DNA of 47,500 nt, taken from positions 405,331 through 452,830 of the forward strand of contig CAJNDS010002357.1 of the NCBI GenBank assembly GCA_905221605.1. Direction: 5' to 3'. The DNA is from Symbiodinium natans. Lineage: Eukaryota > Sar > Dinophyceae > Suessiales > Symbiodiniaceae. Below, in pieces: positions 18,414-27,573 of the stretch. Position 1 is the stretch's first letter, and each line of letters opens with the position of its first letter. Under the pieces are notes generated by a model. That model did not search any database and was not told the DNA's origin. It saw only the letters and a program-made list of their open reading frames with translations. Made by a program: the position numbers and the translations under genes.

Positions 18414-18478
18414 TCTCGTGAGCGCTCGGCTTGCGATGCTTCTGCTCCTGCCACTTCTTGACGAAGAGCTCGGTGACC
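18414..18478 (-). CDS. Coding exon (VTELFVKKWQEQKHRKPSAH)
   Basis: AACCCAG acceptor and GT donor; reads VTELFVKKWQEQKHRKPSAH, a basic helix. Confidence 0.64.
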
Positions 18479-18719
18479 CTGGGTTGGATGGGTTTAAAGG
18501 CTTAGGGCCTGGAAATCTTCTTGATGATTTGCAGGGGTGGTGAAGGAGAGAAGAGTGGATGACTCCAGCACCCAAACGCAACCTCGCACTGCCTTAACCG
18601 CTTCACCTGCTTGACGCTCAAGGGAAGGGCTCCCGAAAACTCTACCGGGCTACCGGACGCCGGAGACCCTGAAAACCCTCAGGGCCCAAGACCCCCAAAG
18701 CTCCGCCAAGAGGCTCCAC

Positions 18720-18806
18720 ATCACACGTGGTGCCGTTGCCATTGTCCGCGTACATGGCGAGGACCGTCACCGGCACATGCCGATTCATGTGCGTCAGGTG
18801 ACTCAC
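18720..18806 (-). CDS. Coding exon (MNRHVPVTVLAMYADNGNGT)
   Basis: Exactly 29 codons from GTCCTAG (an in-frame stop just upstream) to a GT donor. Reads VSHLTH, then MNRHVPVTVLAMYADNGNGT, then TCD. Beta strands with an Asn/Gly loop. Confidence 0.66.
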
Positions 18807-19254
18807 CTAGGACTGTGTGTCCGTGAAGGAGGGCAAAGCTCTCTTGAGGGTGGTCCCCTTCCATGCTTTGGACTGTCCGTTGCCAAGCTAGGAAGCGCAA
18901 AGACAGGGACTGAAAAAACTTCTCCCTGGAGATCCTCCTGACCCCCACATCCTCCTCTCAACAATCTCAGAAACGAGAAGCAACAGAAATACAGCAAGAA
19001 GGAATTGCAGCGCGCCAAAGCCCGACTGCCAAGGGCTCTCTGAGGCCGCGACAATGGGCTTGTTGGGGCCAGAGCGGTATGGAAGCTGATCCCGGAGGTC
19101 AGACCCCTGAAAGAGTTTGAGGGTGGGAGTTTAGGCTTTAGAGCTTGGGGCTCAGGTCCCGGGTCGAGGGATAGAGAATGGTTAGAGAGTTTGCAGCGGG
19201 GTCCGGAGGAAGCTCTTCGACGGATGAGGTGTGATGGAGGTTCCGGTCTATGAC

Positions 19255-19288
19255 TCTTCCTCAGTGCACTGAGTCATGTGCCGCATCT
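19255..19288 (-). CDS. Possible micro-exon (MRHMTQCTEE)
   Basis: 34 bp between CTGGCAG and a GT, reading MRHMTQCTEE. Too short to be sure. Confidence 0.35.
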
Positions 19289-19417
19289 CTGCCAGGCAGC
19301 AGTCACAATACCACAAATATGCACATCTAGAAGTCAAGAGAAGGGGGGGACTGAGCGGAATATCAAGCTCAGATCACGGAACCTCGCGCAATCCAACTCT
19401 TGGGGCCCTGGCTGAAC

Positions 19418-19469
19418 GCTTGGCCATGTCATCCATGATGCGACCGAAGTAGCCGGGCTTGTGCTTATC
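19418..19469 (-). CDS. Coding exon (DKHKPGYFGRIMDDMAK)
   Basis: CTCTGCAG acceptor and GT donor; reads DKHKPGYFGRIMDDMAK with strong codon bias. Confidence 0.63.
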
Positions 19470-19601
19470 CTGCAGAGTTGCCAGGGCTCATTCCGGGCTC
19501 ATTGTGGGTTTTGGAACGGTGCTGTCAGGGTGCTGTTACTGGGGTACAGGGGGTCGTCACCGTTGTCAGAATCCGGCCCTCGCACCCTAAACCATCAAAA
19601 C

Positions 19602-19645
19602 CGGGACCATCGGTCCAGGAACTCTTTCTCCGTCAGGGGCATGAC
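19602..19645 (-). CDS. Coding exon (VMPLTEKEFLDRWS)
   Basis: GAGCCCAG acceptor and GT donor; reads VMPLTEKEFLDRWS. Amphipathic; the next exon (19418-19469) continues in similar style. Confidence 0.6.
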
Positions 19646-20277
19646 CTGGGCTCTGAGATGCAGTCCGCGCACATGCAAAGCACGCATTTCGCGGGGATCT
19701 GTTGCAGATGCAAACCTATGCGACAGGCTCAGGCTTCTGCAAATACCTAATGTACATGTTAGGTATGCATGTACCCGTGCGTTGTCTCTATGCGTCCGTT
19801 AGCTATCATTGATTGACGTACTTGATGACTCTTGTATGCAATTATCCAAGGTCAACGGGCGGGAATACAGTCTGAACCGATTCGGCGGGCAAGGTTTCAG
19901 CTTTCATGTTTGGTATCAGCCGATGGGTGCAATATGGTGCAATCTTTACCAAAGATCCTGAACTCCATCTTGGAGCCTTCACTGACATCTGGGAGCCTTC
20001 ACTGAACCCGATGCCAGATAGAAAAGTTCCGGACCGAATGCCGGAATCACCCCCTCCCCCCCCCCCCACCCTCCAAATCCAGAACCTCGACACCCCAAAC
20101 CTCACCGAGGCTTCACAGTCCGGAAACGCAAGCACAACCTTGGCCCAAGAATACTGGGCCATCCACCCTCCAGCACGAAGGCAAGCCCCCAAAACCCGCC
20201 CCCAAGTGAAGAAGGCCCCTTAGAAGCCTCTAAAGCCCCTAGCAGCCCCTCAAGGCGAAGCAGGCCCTCCCACATAC
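19646..20277. other. Intron-like stretch
   Basis: Includes a short direct repeat (CAGTGAAGGCTCC twice on the minus strand, near 19975-20005) and a poly-C run. A minus-strand frame KVVLAFPDCEASV near 20130 lacks firm edges. Confidence 0.35.
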
Positions 20278-20319
20278 TTGTGGGGGATGATGTCGTCGCA
20301 GAAGGTTGGGATAAAACTC
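20278..20319 (-). CDS. Coding exon (SFIPTFCDDIIPHK)
   Basis: GTAGCCAG acceptor and a canonical GTATGT donor; reads SFIPTFCDDIIPHK. Confidence 0.57.
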
Positions 20320-20422
20320 CTGGCTACGCAGAGCTTTCAGGGTTCATTTTAGGGTTGCATTTCAAGGGCTTTTGGGCTCAGGGCTGAGGGTTGCGGGAAG
20401 GCTGCGCGCAAAAGATGCAAAC

Positions 20423-20459
20423 ATGCCGGCCAGTGCTGCTTGAAGGGCCGCTTCGGCAC
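20423..20459 (-). CDS. Possible micro-exon (VPKRPFKQHWPA)
   Basis: CTTGCAG acceptor and GT donor around VPKRPFKQHWPA. An alternative frame over the same bases gives an Ala-rich helix, so frame is uncertain. Confidence 0.42.
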
Positions 20460-20741
20460 CTGCAAGGAGCACAAAACAAAAAAAACTGTAGCTTCCGGAG
20501 CGTGTTTGGGGCAAAGCACGCGGTCGGGTTTGGCATTCAGGCTCTGGACCGTCAGATCGGGAGTGTAAACCGAGACAAGATCCCAAGGCGCATAAGCTGC
20601 ACATTTCGAGCTCCCCCACAAAGACTACATTACTGCATTCCAAAACCCATCATTCCACCCCCTGACCCCCCCCCCCGACCGAAAGCTTCTGACAAGCGGA
20701 CGACTCAGAAGCCCTAAACCGGCAGAATCTTCACCCCGAAC

Positions 20742-20844
20742 CCTGCACAACTCTGTGCCAAAGGGCCAGATCGCCAAGCCCGCTCTCGGCGTACTCACTG
20801 CTCAAGCAAGGCTCACGAAGGGGAACGCCGGGCGCCGGCCACTC
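20742..20844 (-). CDS. Coding exon (GVPLREPCLSSEYAESGLGD)
   Basis: GGTCGTAG acceptor, GT donor. Reads EWPAPGVPLREPCLSSEYAE then SGLGDLALWHRVVQ. Confidence 0.64.
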
Positions 20845-21194
20845 CTACGACCGTGGGCCAGGTTCAGGAATCCTCAAGAGGGAGTTGGAGCACATTCAAC
20901 CCTTTGGACATTCCACACGACACAGGTCTTCGAGTTTTAGTGCCGGGGGCCCAGGACGGGGCGCTGGAGGGCTTTTCGACTCCTTCAGCCTCCCGGATCC
21001 AGGTAGGTAACGGTCAAGGCAGGAATTCAGATCACCAGGGTGTAGGGATCCAGGGTTGCAAGGATGAAGTTTTTGGGCTGCTGGGCGTTCGAGCATCCCT
21101 GCACCACAAGCCTACAGTACCGTACTTAACCCTGACTGAATTGGATCTACTGATCCCTAAACAGCCCTAACCCCTTCCTCAAGCCCTCACTCAC

Positions 21195-21286
21195 TGTGGT
21201 TCCTTCTTGTTCTTTGCGAAGTCGCCCACGCAGAACTGCTTTCGGAAATCGCTTGGGTCCTTCGGGTACTGGAAGGGCCTCGGCAG
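21195..21286 (-). CDS. Coding exon (RPFQYPKDPSDFRKQFCVGD)
   Basis: GTGAGTG donor and CCGAAG acceptor. Reads LPRPFQYPKDPSDFRKQF then CVGDFAKNKKEP. Clear single-frame coding bias. Confidence 0.66.
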
Positions 21287-21572
21287 CTTCGGGGGTGAAA
21301 AGTGGTCAAGGATTACGGTCGCCTCCAAGGGCCTCACACTGGCTCACGGGTAAAGGGGGGCATCTCAGTTTTTCAGGCTTTGGCCACAAGCTCAACTGCA
21401 ACAAGACGGCTGAACATCTGTTTCGCATACTGGCTGAATACTGCCTAAGTACTGGCTGAATACTGGCAACTCTGCGTGGGCGCGTGCGACGTGTGACACG
21501 TAGGCAGAAGCGGCCGAGGCCTACCGTTCAGGCACACGTGGTCGTGAGACGCAGCTCCTAGACCTCCCTAAC

Positions 21573-21620
21573 TTGTGCCAACTTCCCATGAGCGCCACGC
21601 TCCTCCACGACAAGCATGGC
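21573..21620 (-). CDS. Coding exon (AMLVVEERGAHGKLAQ)
   Basis: Exactly 16 codons from ATCCGCAG to a GT donor; reads AMLVVEERGAHGKLAQ. Confidence 0.58.
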
Positions 21621-21850
21621 CTGCGGATGGGTTTGGGTATGAGGTGAATGTCTGAGCTTGGTTTGCCTGCAAGACTCCTCGGGCCCACAAGGTGCAGAGT
21701 TCAGGGTTTCGAGTCAAGAGAGAGAGGCTATGCGGACCCAACCTGCACTAGTTTAGGCTGGCCTTGGGCTCAGATTCCGAACCATGGGTCGGCTTGAGGT
21801 GAGCAAGTGCCGGCAAATCCCAAATACCCGCAGTTGAGTTTCATCCCCAC

Positions 21851-21915
21851 CTTATCGCCGATGCACAGCGCGCTTCGGTGACCGGGCTGGCCCATGACTG
21901 CCTTGGCCAGCAGCT
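21851..21915 (-). CDS. Coding exon (LLAKAVMGQPGHRSALCIGD)
   Basis: From GGTGAG to GTGGGG; reads LLAKAVMGQPGHRSALCIGD then K. Confidence 0.63.
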
Positions 21916-21970
21916 CTCACCCTGCATATGCAGCCGTTTAAGTCAGGGTTTAGGGGCAGGGTTCGCCCAC

Positions 21971-22029
21971 CTGTCTCGTGGTTGTGGGTTCTGGGATGAG
22001 GAGGTCTTCGAGCGTGAGGACGGCCGACT
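21971..22029 (-). CDS. Coding exon (SAVLTLEDLLIPEPTTTRQ)
   Basis: ATCAATAG acceptor and GTGGGC donor; reads SAVLTLEDLLIPEPTTTRQ. Only 55 bp separate it from the next exon, so this intron is unusually short. Confidence 0.63.
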
Positions 22030-22259
22030 CTATTGATACAAAACCGGATTGCAAATGCAGAGCTCCCAGGCCGTGCTGGGTCAACCTCAAACATCCACCC
22101 ACAAACCCGATGCCCCACACCCAAGAGCACCTCCGCAGAAGGTGCACACTCTTGGTTGCTGTGGTCGAGGCAAAGCTTCTCAGGAGCCTAGGGGCCCCCA
22201 CTCTGGCCTGATCCCGGTCCCGCAAGGCGAATTCCAAGCTGAGCATGCCCTGACAGGAT

Positions 22260-22322
22260 GGTTTAGGGTTTAGGGTTTAGGGTTTACGGTTTAGGGTTTG
22301 GGGTTTAGGGTTTAGGGTTTAA
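22260..22322. repeat. Interstitial TTTAGGG tract
   Basis: Nine nearly perfect units on the plus strand, the cleanest interstitial tract and inverted relative to the terminal telomere. It sits in an intron next to the 22360-22504 exon. Confidence 0.9.
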
Positions 22323-22359
22323 CACCCGGGCCCTCAAACCCTCAAATTCTTTCGGCAGC

Positions 22360-22504
22360 TTCCAAAATGGCTCGGCGCAACGGTCAAATCCCGCGCCCAC
22401 ATCTGCACCACCGGTCTACTGAGTCTACTGCCCTGCGAATCTGCCTGCGGCGCTGTTGAGCCAGTGGCTGAATCGTCCTTCGCGGCTGGGCGGAACACAT
22501 CGAC
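22360..22504 (-). CDS. Coding exon (VDVFRPAAKDDSATGSTAPQ)
   Basis: GATGCCAG acceptor; reads VDVFRPAAKDDSATGSTAPQ, ADSQGSRLSRPVVQMWARDL, TVAPSHFG. A polar linker runs into a hydrophobic strand. It lacks a Met, so ATG-based ORF searches miss it. A GC donor fits. Confidence 0.64.
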
Positions 22505-23032
22505 CTGGCATCGAGGCGGGACACGAAGGCCCTAAGCACTAAGGGCCCAAACGCAAATCCTACATCCAGCGTTTCTGGCGATGTGGCTTTTGGGCGGGCC
22601 TGAGGTTTCCAGCCCAGAGCTTGAAAATCACAAGGGGGGCTTGGAATTTGCGCCCCTACGGTGGTCTATTTCACCTGCATCAAGCATAAGAAAATTCGGA
22701 CAAACACTACCAGGAATGAAACTGAATTATGTTTGCAGTGAAACTAAAGCACAAGAACCTGGTTCTTCCAACACGGCTCAGCATGTACATGTACCCACTC
22801 CTGCCATGGAGGAAAAATGCACTGAAGCCGGCATCAAGCCCCAACTTCTTTCGTACAATCGGCCCAGATCTACAACTGCTTCAGCAAGATGTTGCGCGAA
22901 GAAACCCCAGAGGCCCTGGGCCTCCATCCCCCGCTGCCTCAAGCTCCAAGCCCCAAAGATCCTGCAATGGCCCTGACACGAAAACCCAAGCCACAAAAGT
23001 ATGAAGACCTGCGTCGGACTCCGAAGACTCAC
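22505..23032. other. Intron-like stretch with competing frames
   Basis: Near 22850-22920 the minus strand reads GFFAQHLAEAVVDLGRLYE and the plus strand IGPDLQLLQQDVARRNPRG over the same bases. Splice signals do not decide. Confidence 0.35.
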
Positions 23033-23132
23033 CGCATCCATCAAGCACAAACTTGAATGCACAGCAACCTCCCGCACAGGTTGATCAGGCTGTGTGAGGA
23101 ACAGGCCCAGCTGCTTCTGCATGTCCACCAGC
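23033..23132 (-). CDS. Coding exon (MQKQLGLFLTQPDQPVREVA)
   Basis: GGCTCAG acceptor and canonical GTGAGT donor. Reads VDMQKQLGLFLTQPDQPVRE then VAVHSSLCLMDA. Strong. Confidence 0.66.
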
Positions 23133-23286
23133 CTGAGCCGGAACGGACACTCCTATCTGACTACTATGTGAACAGCTTGGGACTTACAACGGTCGCACAA
23201 ACTCAAAAGAACACGCTTCGGGTGGCAGGGTCATAGAGGAAGACAGGCTGGGCACCCGGCATGTGATTGTCGAAGGTAAGAGCGGC

Positions 23287-23443
23287 CTAGCTCGAACACA
23301 ACGTGCACAGTGCGCTGCTTGGTCTGAAGGCGTGCCTTGAACTTCACCGTCTCGGTGTACGTGTTCTTTGCAGTGCCCGCCGTGCTGGCGAAGCTGTCAA
23401 AGTCCATGGAGGAACCGCCATCCTTGCTGCTCACCTTGACGAC
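23287..23443 (-). CDS. Coding exon (FKARLQTKQRTVHVVFEL)
   Basis: A 52-codon reading: VVKVSSKDGGSSMDFDSFAS, TAGTAKNTYTETVKFKARLQ, TKQRTVHVVFEL. Acceptor TTGCGAG, GC donor. Polar linker followed by beta strands. Confidence 0.67.
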
Positions 23444-23715
23444 CTCGCAACATCTCCCAAGAGCGCGTGAGAATCGTAAGAATGCCGTTTAGGGTCCGGG
23501 ATGGTCTGGGCTTCGGTGAAGCAGGCATGCAAGGGCGGGACAAACTGAATTTCCAGCTGTCCCAGGCTTGCCACCATTGCAAGCAATTCCTACCTGTCCT
23601 AGCTGTCTGAAAAGTGCTCGGGAGGCACCAAATGCCAACCTTTGCGTCATGAAGCATTCTGGAAACGCAACGAACGAAAAACAAAACGAATGAAATGGAA
23701 GACCCAAGCGAAGGC

Positions 23716-23758
23716 CTCCAGCTGCACTTTGCGCATCTGCTTCCGCTGCTCGTCGTTG
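23716..23758 (-). CDS. Coding exon (NDEQRKQMRKVQLE)
   Basis: GGGCCAG acceptor; charged helix NDEQRKQMRKVQLE, GC donor. Similar in style to the exon at 39244-39296. Confidence 0.56.
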
Positions 23759-24017
23759 CTGGCCCAGCATCCGGCCGGTAGAGGGATCAGGAGTTGCTGG
23801 CCTGCTCCGGAAGCGCGTTTTGTCAGGGAATTTAGGCTTCGATGTGTGGTGAGTAGTGTTGATGTGCTTCTTTGGCTCATGGCTTCGGGCCTCGGGTTGC
23901 GAGGTTCTGGGGTTTGGGGTTGATGCGTCTTGCATGTGCATGGATGCTAAGAATGGGTATTTCACCTCCTCACAGTTCACCCTACGATCTTTGGACTTGG
24001 CTTCAACATTCCTTCGC

Positions 24018-24117
24018 TTTCGCCGCAAGCAGTAGACCACACTCCACCAAAAATTTCCAGCAGACAAAATGGCCTTCGAAACGAATCTGGCCGGGGTCGA
24101 CCAGATGGGATGGCAGC
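24018..24117 (-). CDS. Coding exon (SHLVDPGQIRFEGHFVCWKF)
   Basis: Reads LPSHLVDPGQIRFEGHFVCW then KFLVECGLLLAAK. A second frame over the same bases is also open, so frame choice is uncertain; splice edges are approximate. Confidence 0.42.
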
Positions 24118-24154
24118 CTCATGTCATGGACCGTAGGCTTAGGTGCCTGATTGG

Positions 24155-24207
24155 CGTTTAGGGCCAAAGTTTAGGGTTTAGGGTTTAGGGCTGAGGATTT
24201 AGGATTT
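24155..24207. repeat. Interstitial TTTAGGG tract
   Basis: Degenerate units on the plus strand. Confidence 0.8.
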
Positions 24208-24258
24208 CGGCCCTCCTATGAATCATGGGAGTGAACGGATGTCTGTAAGAGCCCGACG

Positions 24259-24528
24259 TCATTTGCATAATGGGACACCTATCGAAAAGATGGGAGCCTT
24301 GAGTCCCTCAAGTGCCGAAACAATCGAAAAAGGAACCCGGTGCTTGATTAGACCATTCTCATTTGCCTTGTCAAAAACCGACTTCATGAGTTCATGAGGA
24401 CCGGGTTCAGTGAGCCGCCACAAAGTACACTCCAACCACTCGCGGAGGCCTTGATGTTCACGTTCAAGGAGGATCCTAAATTGTAGTGCATCGTACCAGG
24501 AACAGCTAATGGGACCCGAGACCTTGAG
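24259..24528 (-). CDS. Open coding-like block (RILLEREHQGLREWLECTLW)
   Basis: About 90 in-frame codons ending in TGA. Reads SWYDALQFRILLEREHQGLR, EWLECTLWRLTEPGPHELMK, SVFDKANENGLIKHRVPFS, IVSALEGLKAPIFSIG. Third positions are less G/C-rich than in neighbouring exons, so it may be a terminal exon, another gene or a decayed element. An internal ATTAG could be the true acceptor. Confidence 0.38.
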   Translation of the reverse strand, partial: LKVSGPISCSWYDALQFRILLEREHQGLREWLECTLWRLTEPGPHELMKSVFDKANENGLIKHRVPFSIVSALEGLKAPIFSIGVPLCK

Positions 24529-24892
24529 CCCTCAACTCCTAAACCTTGAACCCTCAACACTCAAGATGTGAAAGCAGACTGAAATCCTAAACCCCCACTA
24601 GGTCTGAGGGGGGCAGTGGTAGTGGCCACCCCTCTCAGAACCCAACACCTTGGACCAGCTGGGATTCGACCGGTGGAGGGCCTCAGCTCTTGCTTGAGGG
24701 GGTTGAGGGTTTACGGCTGAATCTCGGGCTTAGGGCTTGGGAACCTATTGCTTATGCTTGGTATGAGGGCTGCACATTCAAGCCCAAATTTTACACAGGA
24801 CCCCTCGAGCAAAGCTCCAACACTCGACCCTCGCAAGGCACGACGACGGTTCTGCCTACTGTTAGAGAAGCATCTGTGACATGTGCAAATAC

Positions 24893-24995
24893 CTGCTGCA
24901 TGCCACTGTCACTGGTTCTCGGAACACGGGCCGTAAACTCGATTCCCAGACCATATACACCACAGCTTGCCATGGCTTGCACAGCTCCCTTGACC
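24893..24995 (-). CDS. Coding exon (GAVQAMASCGVYGLGIEFTA)
   Basis: Between ACCTAG and GTATTT. Reads VKGAVQAMASCGVYGLGIEF then TARVPRTSDSGMQQ. The acceptor edge also reads as GTAAGT on the plus strand, so strand is not fully certain. Confidence 0.52.
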
Positions 24996-25141
24996 CTAGG
25001 TAAGTACCGGATGAAATGCATTGTCGGCGCCATTACCCTTACGAAAACTTCCTAGACTTCAGTGATCCGGCGCATGAAGACAACTCCCTCTTCACACGTT
25101 GCTTGGTTCAGCTATGTCACGTTTTTCCATTATTGGAGATC

Positions 25142-25235
25142 CGATCATGTCGCTGAGGCCCCCGACGGAGCTGGTTACCGTGACCCCGCAGATGTTAGCA
25201 CGTACGTAGTACGACGATTTCTCCTGGCTGTGGCT
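25142..25235 (-). CDS. Coding exon (EKSSYYVRANICGVTVTSSV)
   Basis: CCTATAG acceptor with an in-frame stop upstream. Reads HSQEKSSYYVRANICGVTVT then SSVGGLSDMI. Beta-strand pattern; the donor position is approximate. Confidence 0.52.
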
Positions 25236-25369
25236 CTATAGGCAGACAGTCGATGCCAAAGGTTCTGCTAGAGAGTCTCTACTAGAGAGTTGAAGCAGCG
25301 CTGCAACAGCTTCTCGCCAAAAGGCGTAGCAGCGTAGCAATCTCAAACGGGCAGCTATGCTTTCTTATG

Positions 25370-25945
25370 CTAGGGGGGGGGGGGAGCCTCTGCAGTAGGA
25401 TGGGTTTGGGGGGGATACGGGGGGGATTCATGCAGGGTTGGAAGGAACGTCGAGGCTACGAGACCTGAAGCCACCCAATAATTTCAGCAGGAAAAGGCGT
25501 GGGGCGGTTGTGGGGGAGGAGGCTCCATTTGCACAAAGCTCCAAGGAGGGGTTGTAGGCAGTGGACGCGCTTTTCCTTTTGCTGTGGCCGTCGGGTTCGA
25601 CGGGTTCTTGATGCGAAGGCCTGCTACGCCTGGCGCATCCTTTTTGCTTGGGATGTTTTGTTTTTTGCGCCCCCGGCCCCCCCATTTGCACACCCAAAGC
25701 TCGTAGGATGGGTTTGGAGAGGATTCATATACAGGGTCAGAAGGAATATTCATTGATGGTGCTGCAAATAAAAAAGCGCAGCCCCCCCCCCTCTATTTGC
25801 AAACACAATGCTTGTATGATTCGATGTAAGTCTGCATGGCGGACAAGACTGGGAGGGGTGGGAGAAGGCGGGGAGGCCCCCCACATTTGCAAACACAAGG
25901 CTCATAAGTTGGAATTGGACAGGATTCAATCTGGGGTTGGCTGGG
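25370..25945. repeat. GC-rich tandem repeat, unit about 100-150 bp
   Basis: Diverged copies sharing TTTGCAAACACAAGGCTC-like, GATGGGTTTGGA-like and GGATTCAT-like blocks recur near 25383, 25525, 25680, 25795 and 25885, separated by poly-C or poly-G runs. Confidence 0.7.
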
Positions 25946-26082
25946 AGGAGCGGAGGTTTGGACAGGCTCACTCACTCACTTGCTGGCCGGCCCTGGGTCA
26001 AGCGTGTTTTGTTGTTTTTGTTGCTGGGGACTAGGCTCGTTTTTTGCCTTAACAAAATAGCCTCCACAGACAAATTTTATTT

Positions 26083-26120
26083 TTTAATATATATATATAT
26101 AGATATATATATATATATAT
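26083..26120. repeat. TA microsatellite
   Basis: Two TATATA runs split by AGA. Confidence 0.9.
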
Positions 26121-26315
26121 GAACAAAACAGGCCCCAAACGGTGGGATAACTGAGGCACCCCGGAGCATGGGAAAAAAGCGGCCGCAGGTAAGAGTTCTT
26201 GGAAGGACTTCTGGGGCACAGAGAGAGTAGTGAAGAGCAACAGTCCATCTCAAACGAAGGGCTGCTTGTGAAGTGAAGGGCGTCGGGCTTAAGGGTGTTC
26301 GATCCCTGGATGCAC

Positions 26316-26412
26316 CTCGGCATCGGTCCACTTGTCAGAGATCGGGAACGTTAAGGAGGAGAGCTTCAGCTCGACGTAATTCGCCACATGGTCCGGGCCT
26401 CTCATCTCTTCT
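26316..26412 (-). CDS. Coding exon, C2-like strand (HVANYVELKLSSLTFPISDK)
   Basis: GTTGCAG acceptor and GT donor. Reads EEMRGPD, HVANYVELKLSSLTFPISDK, WTDAE. VELKLSSLTFP resembles a C2 first strand. Confidence 0.66.
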
Positions 26413-26439
26413 CTGCAACTTTGGGGGCTTGAGGCGTTC

Positions 26440-26840
26440 GATCGGGCCATGTATGTGACACATTACGCTGTGTTGCATTGTGCAGTGTAGTATAGCATAG
26501 AATCTTTTTTGTGCTACATGAAAATGTACAATATTCGATGATGAAACTTTGCTTCATATGTCCTAACTTTTGTTGAAACAGATGTGGGCTCTGGTGTGGT
26601 GGGCTGTGAAAAATCGTGATTATCTTGAAATGTCTTTTTCTGCACCCATATCATATTGCAGAAAATTGCCATGTACAATACAATGCAGTATAAGTTCACA
26701 TTCTATTGAACTTATACTGCATTGTATTGTACATTTGTAACTGTATATTCTTCTTCCAACAGACCATCTACATTGACATGTATTGATTGAGCCCTATTAA
26801 GCTGGACAATTTCCTCCCATGCCATCATATGCGCAGATCA
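26440..26840. other. AT-rich island
   Basis: Markedly more AT-rich than its surroundings, without coding signs or telomere-like words. It contains the perfect inverted repeat at 26671-26734. Possibly an inserted element. Confidence 0.6.
26671..26734. repeat. Perfect 28-bp inverted repeat with 8-base loop
   Basis: Arms 26671-26698 and 26707-26734 are exact reverse complements (outer end ATGTACAATACAATGC); the loop is CATTCTAT. Such a stem could be a hairpin RNA, a cruciform or the core of a foldback transposon. Confidence 0.95.
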
Positions 26841-26938
26841 AGAAGGTGACATCTCAAATCAACCCCTACTACAGAGAACCAACAAGAGTCAGATGAACTT
26901 TACCCCAAACCTCCAGCAATGCTTTCACTGGGCCCCGG

Positions 26939-27025
26939 GCGGAACTTGCCGGCCCCCAGGCCCGGGTCGAACCAGGCCTTGCGAGAGTCCCAGGCGTCGA
27001 TTGTCCGACACCGAGCACCGAGTGA
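26939..27025 (-). CDS. Coding exon (AWDSRKAWFDPGLGAGKFRP)
   Basis: Exactly 29 codons between GAGTTAG and a GTGAAA donor. Reads AWDSRKAWFDPGLGAGKFRP then GP, preceded by SLGARCRTID. Strong codon bias. Confidence 0.62.
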
Positions 27026-27233
27026 CTAACTCGAGAACTCAAGCACTCAAAATTAAGCAGGCTGGGGGAGGCCGGGGGTCTGAGGAACCTTCCAGGCCTC
27101 GCGTTGTGCGGAAAAATTGAGGTGTGCTCGTGAGGACTTCGGGATTCGTTTCAGGGCCTTTTACAGGGCTTGGGAGTCCGTAGTGTTAGTATTTCGAGAT
27201 TCAGGGCATGGCCTCGTGGGTTTGACACAGAAC

Positions 27234-27276
27234 TTCGGTCAAGCCAGTTCAAAGTCCCGCCCTCCAGCGCAGTCAG
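27234..27276 (-). CDS. Coding exon (LTALEGGTLNWLDR)
   Basis: TTGCGCAG acceptor and GT donor; reads LTALEGGTLNWLDR. The frame is open upstream (RRRELAQ), so the exon may start earlier. Confidence 0.52.
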
Positions 27277-27523
27277 CTGCGCAAGCTCTCGGCGTCGGAC
27301 CGCCCGATTGCAGGAATACAGCGTGGTGTTCACCCCGCCTCATACAAGATTGGGGGCACAGAGTGAGCGCAGGCTTTGTGCCGGCTGGCCAAGGAGAATA
27401 GAGTCTGGCACTCACCACCGAAGCAACCTGAAGTCAGGCTTGAGGGCCGGGTCGAAACACGAATCCCATGCAAACCCCTGAAGTGAAAGAAGCCCTCTTG
27501 CCTCCCACCAGCTCTGGTGACAC

Positions 27524-27573
27524 GCATGGCATGAGCTGCTGCGCATCACCAATGGGAACCTCAGTGTGGGGGT
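27524..27573 (-). CDS. Coding exon (PHTEVPIGDAQQLMP)
   Basis: Reads KDPHTEVPIGDAQQLMP from a GAAAG acceptor to a GT donor. The frame is open on both sides. Confidence 0.5.

Noticed and set aside
26290-26320. GTTCGATCC, resembling a tRNA T-loop
   Set aside because: No acceptor stem or anticodon arm can be folded around it.
26837-26893. Plus-strand reading IKKVTSQINPYYREPTRV after GCGCAG
   Set aside because: No GT donor and it lies at the edge of the AT-rich island.
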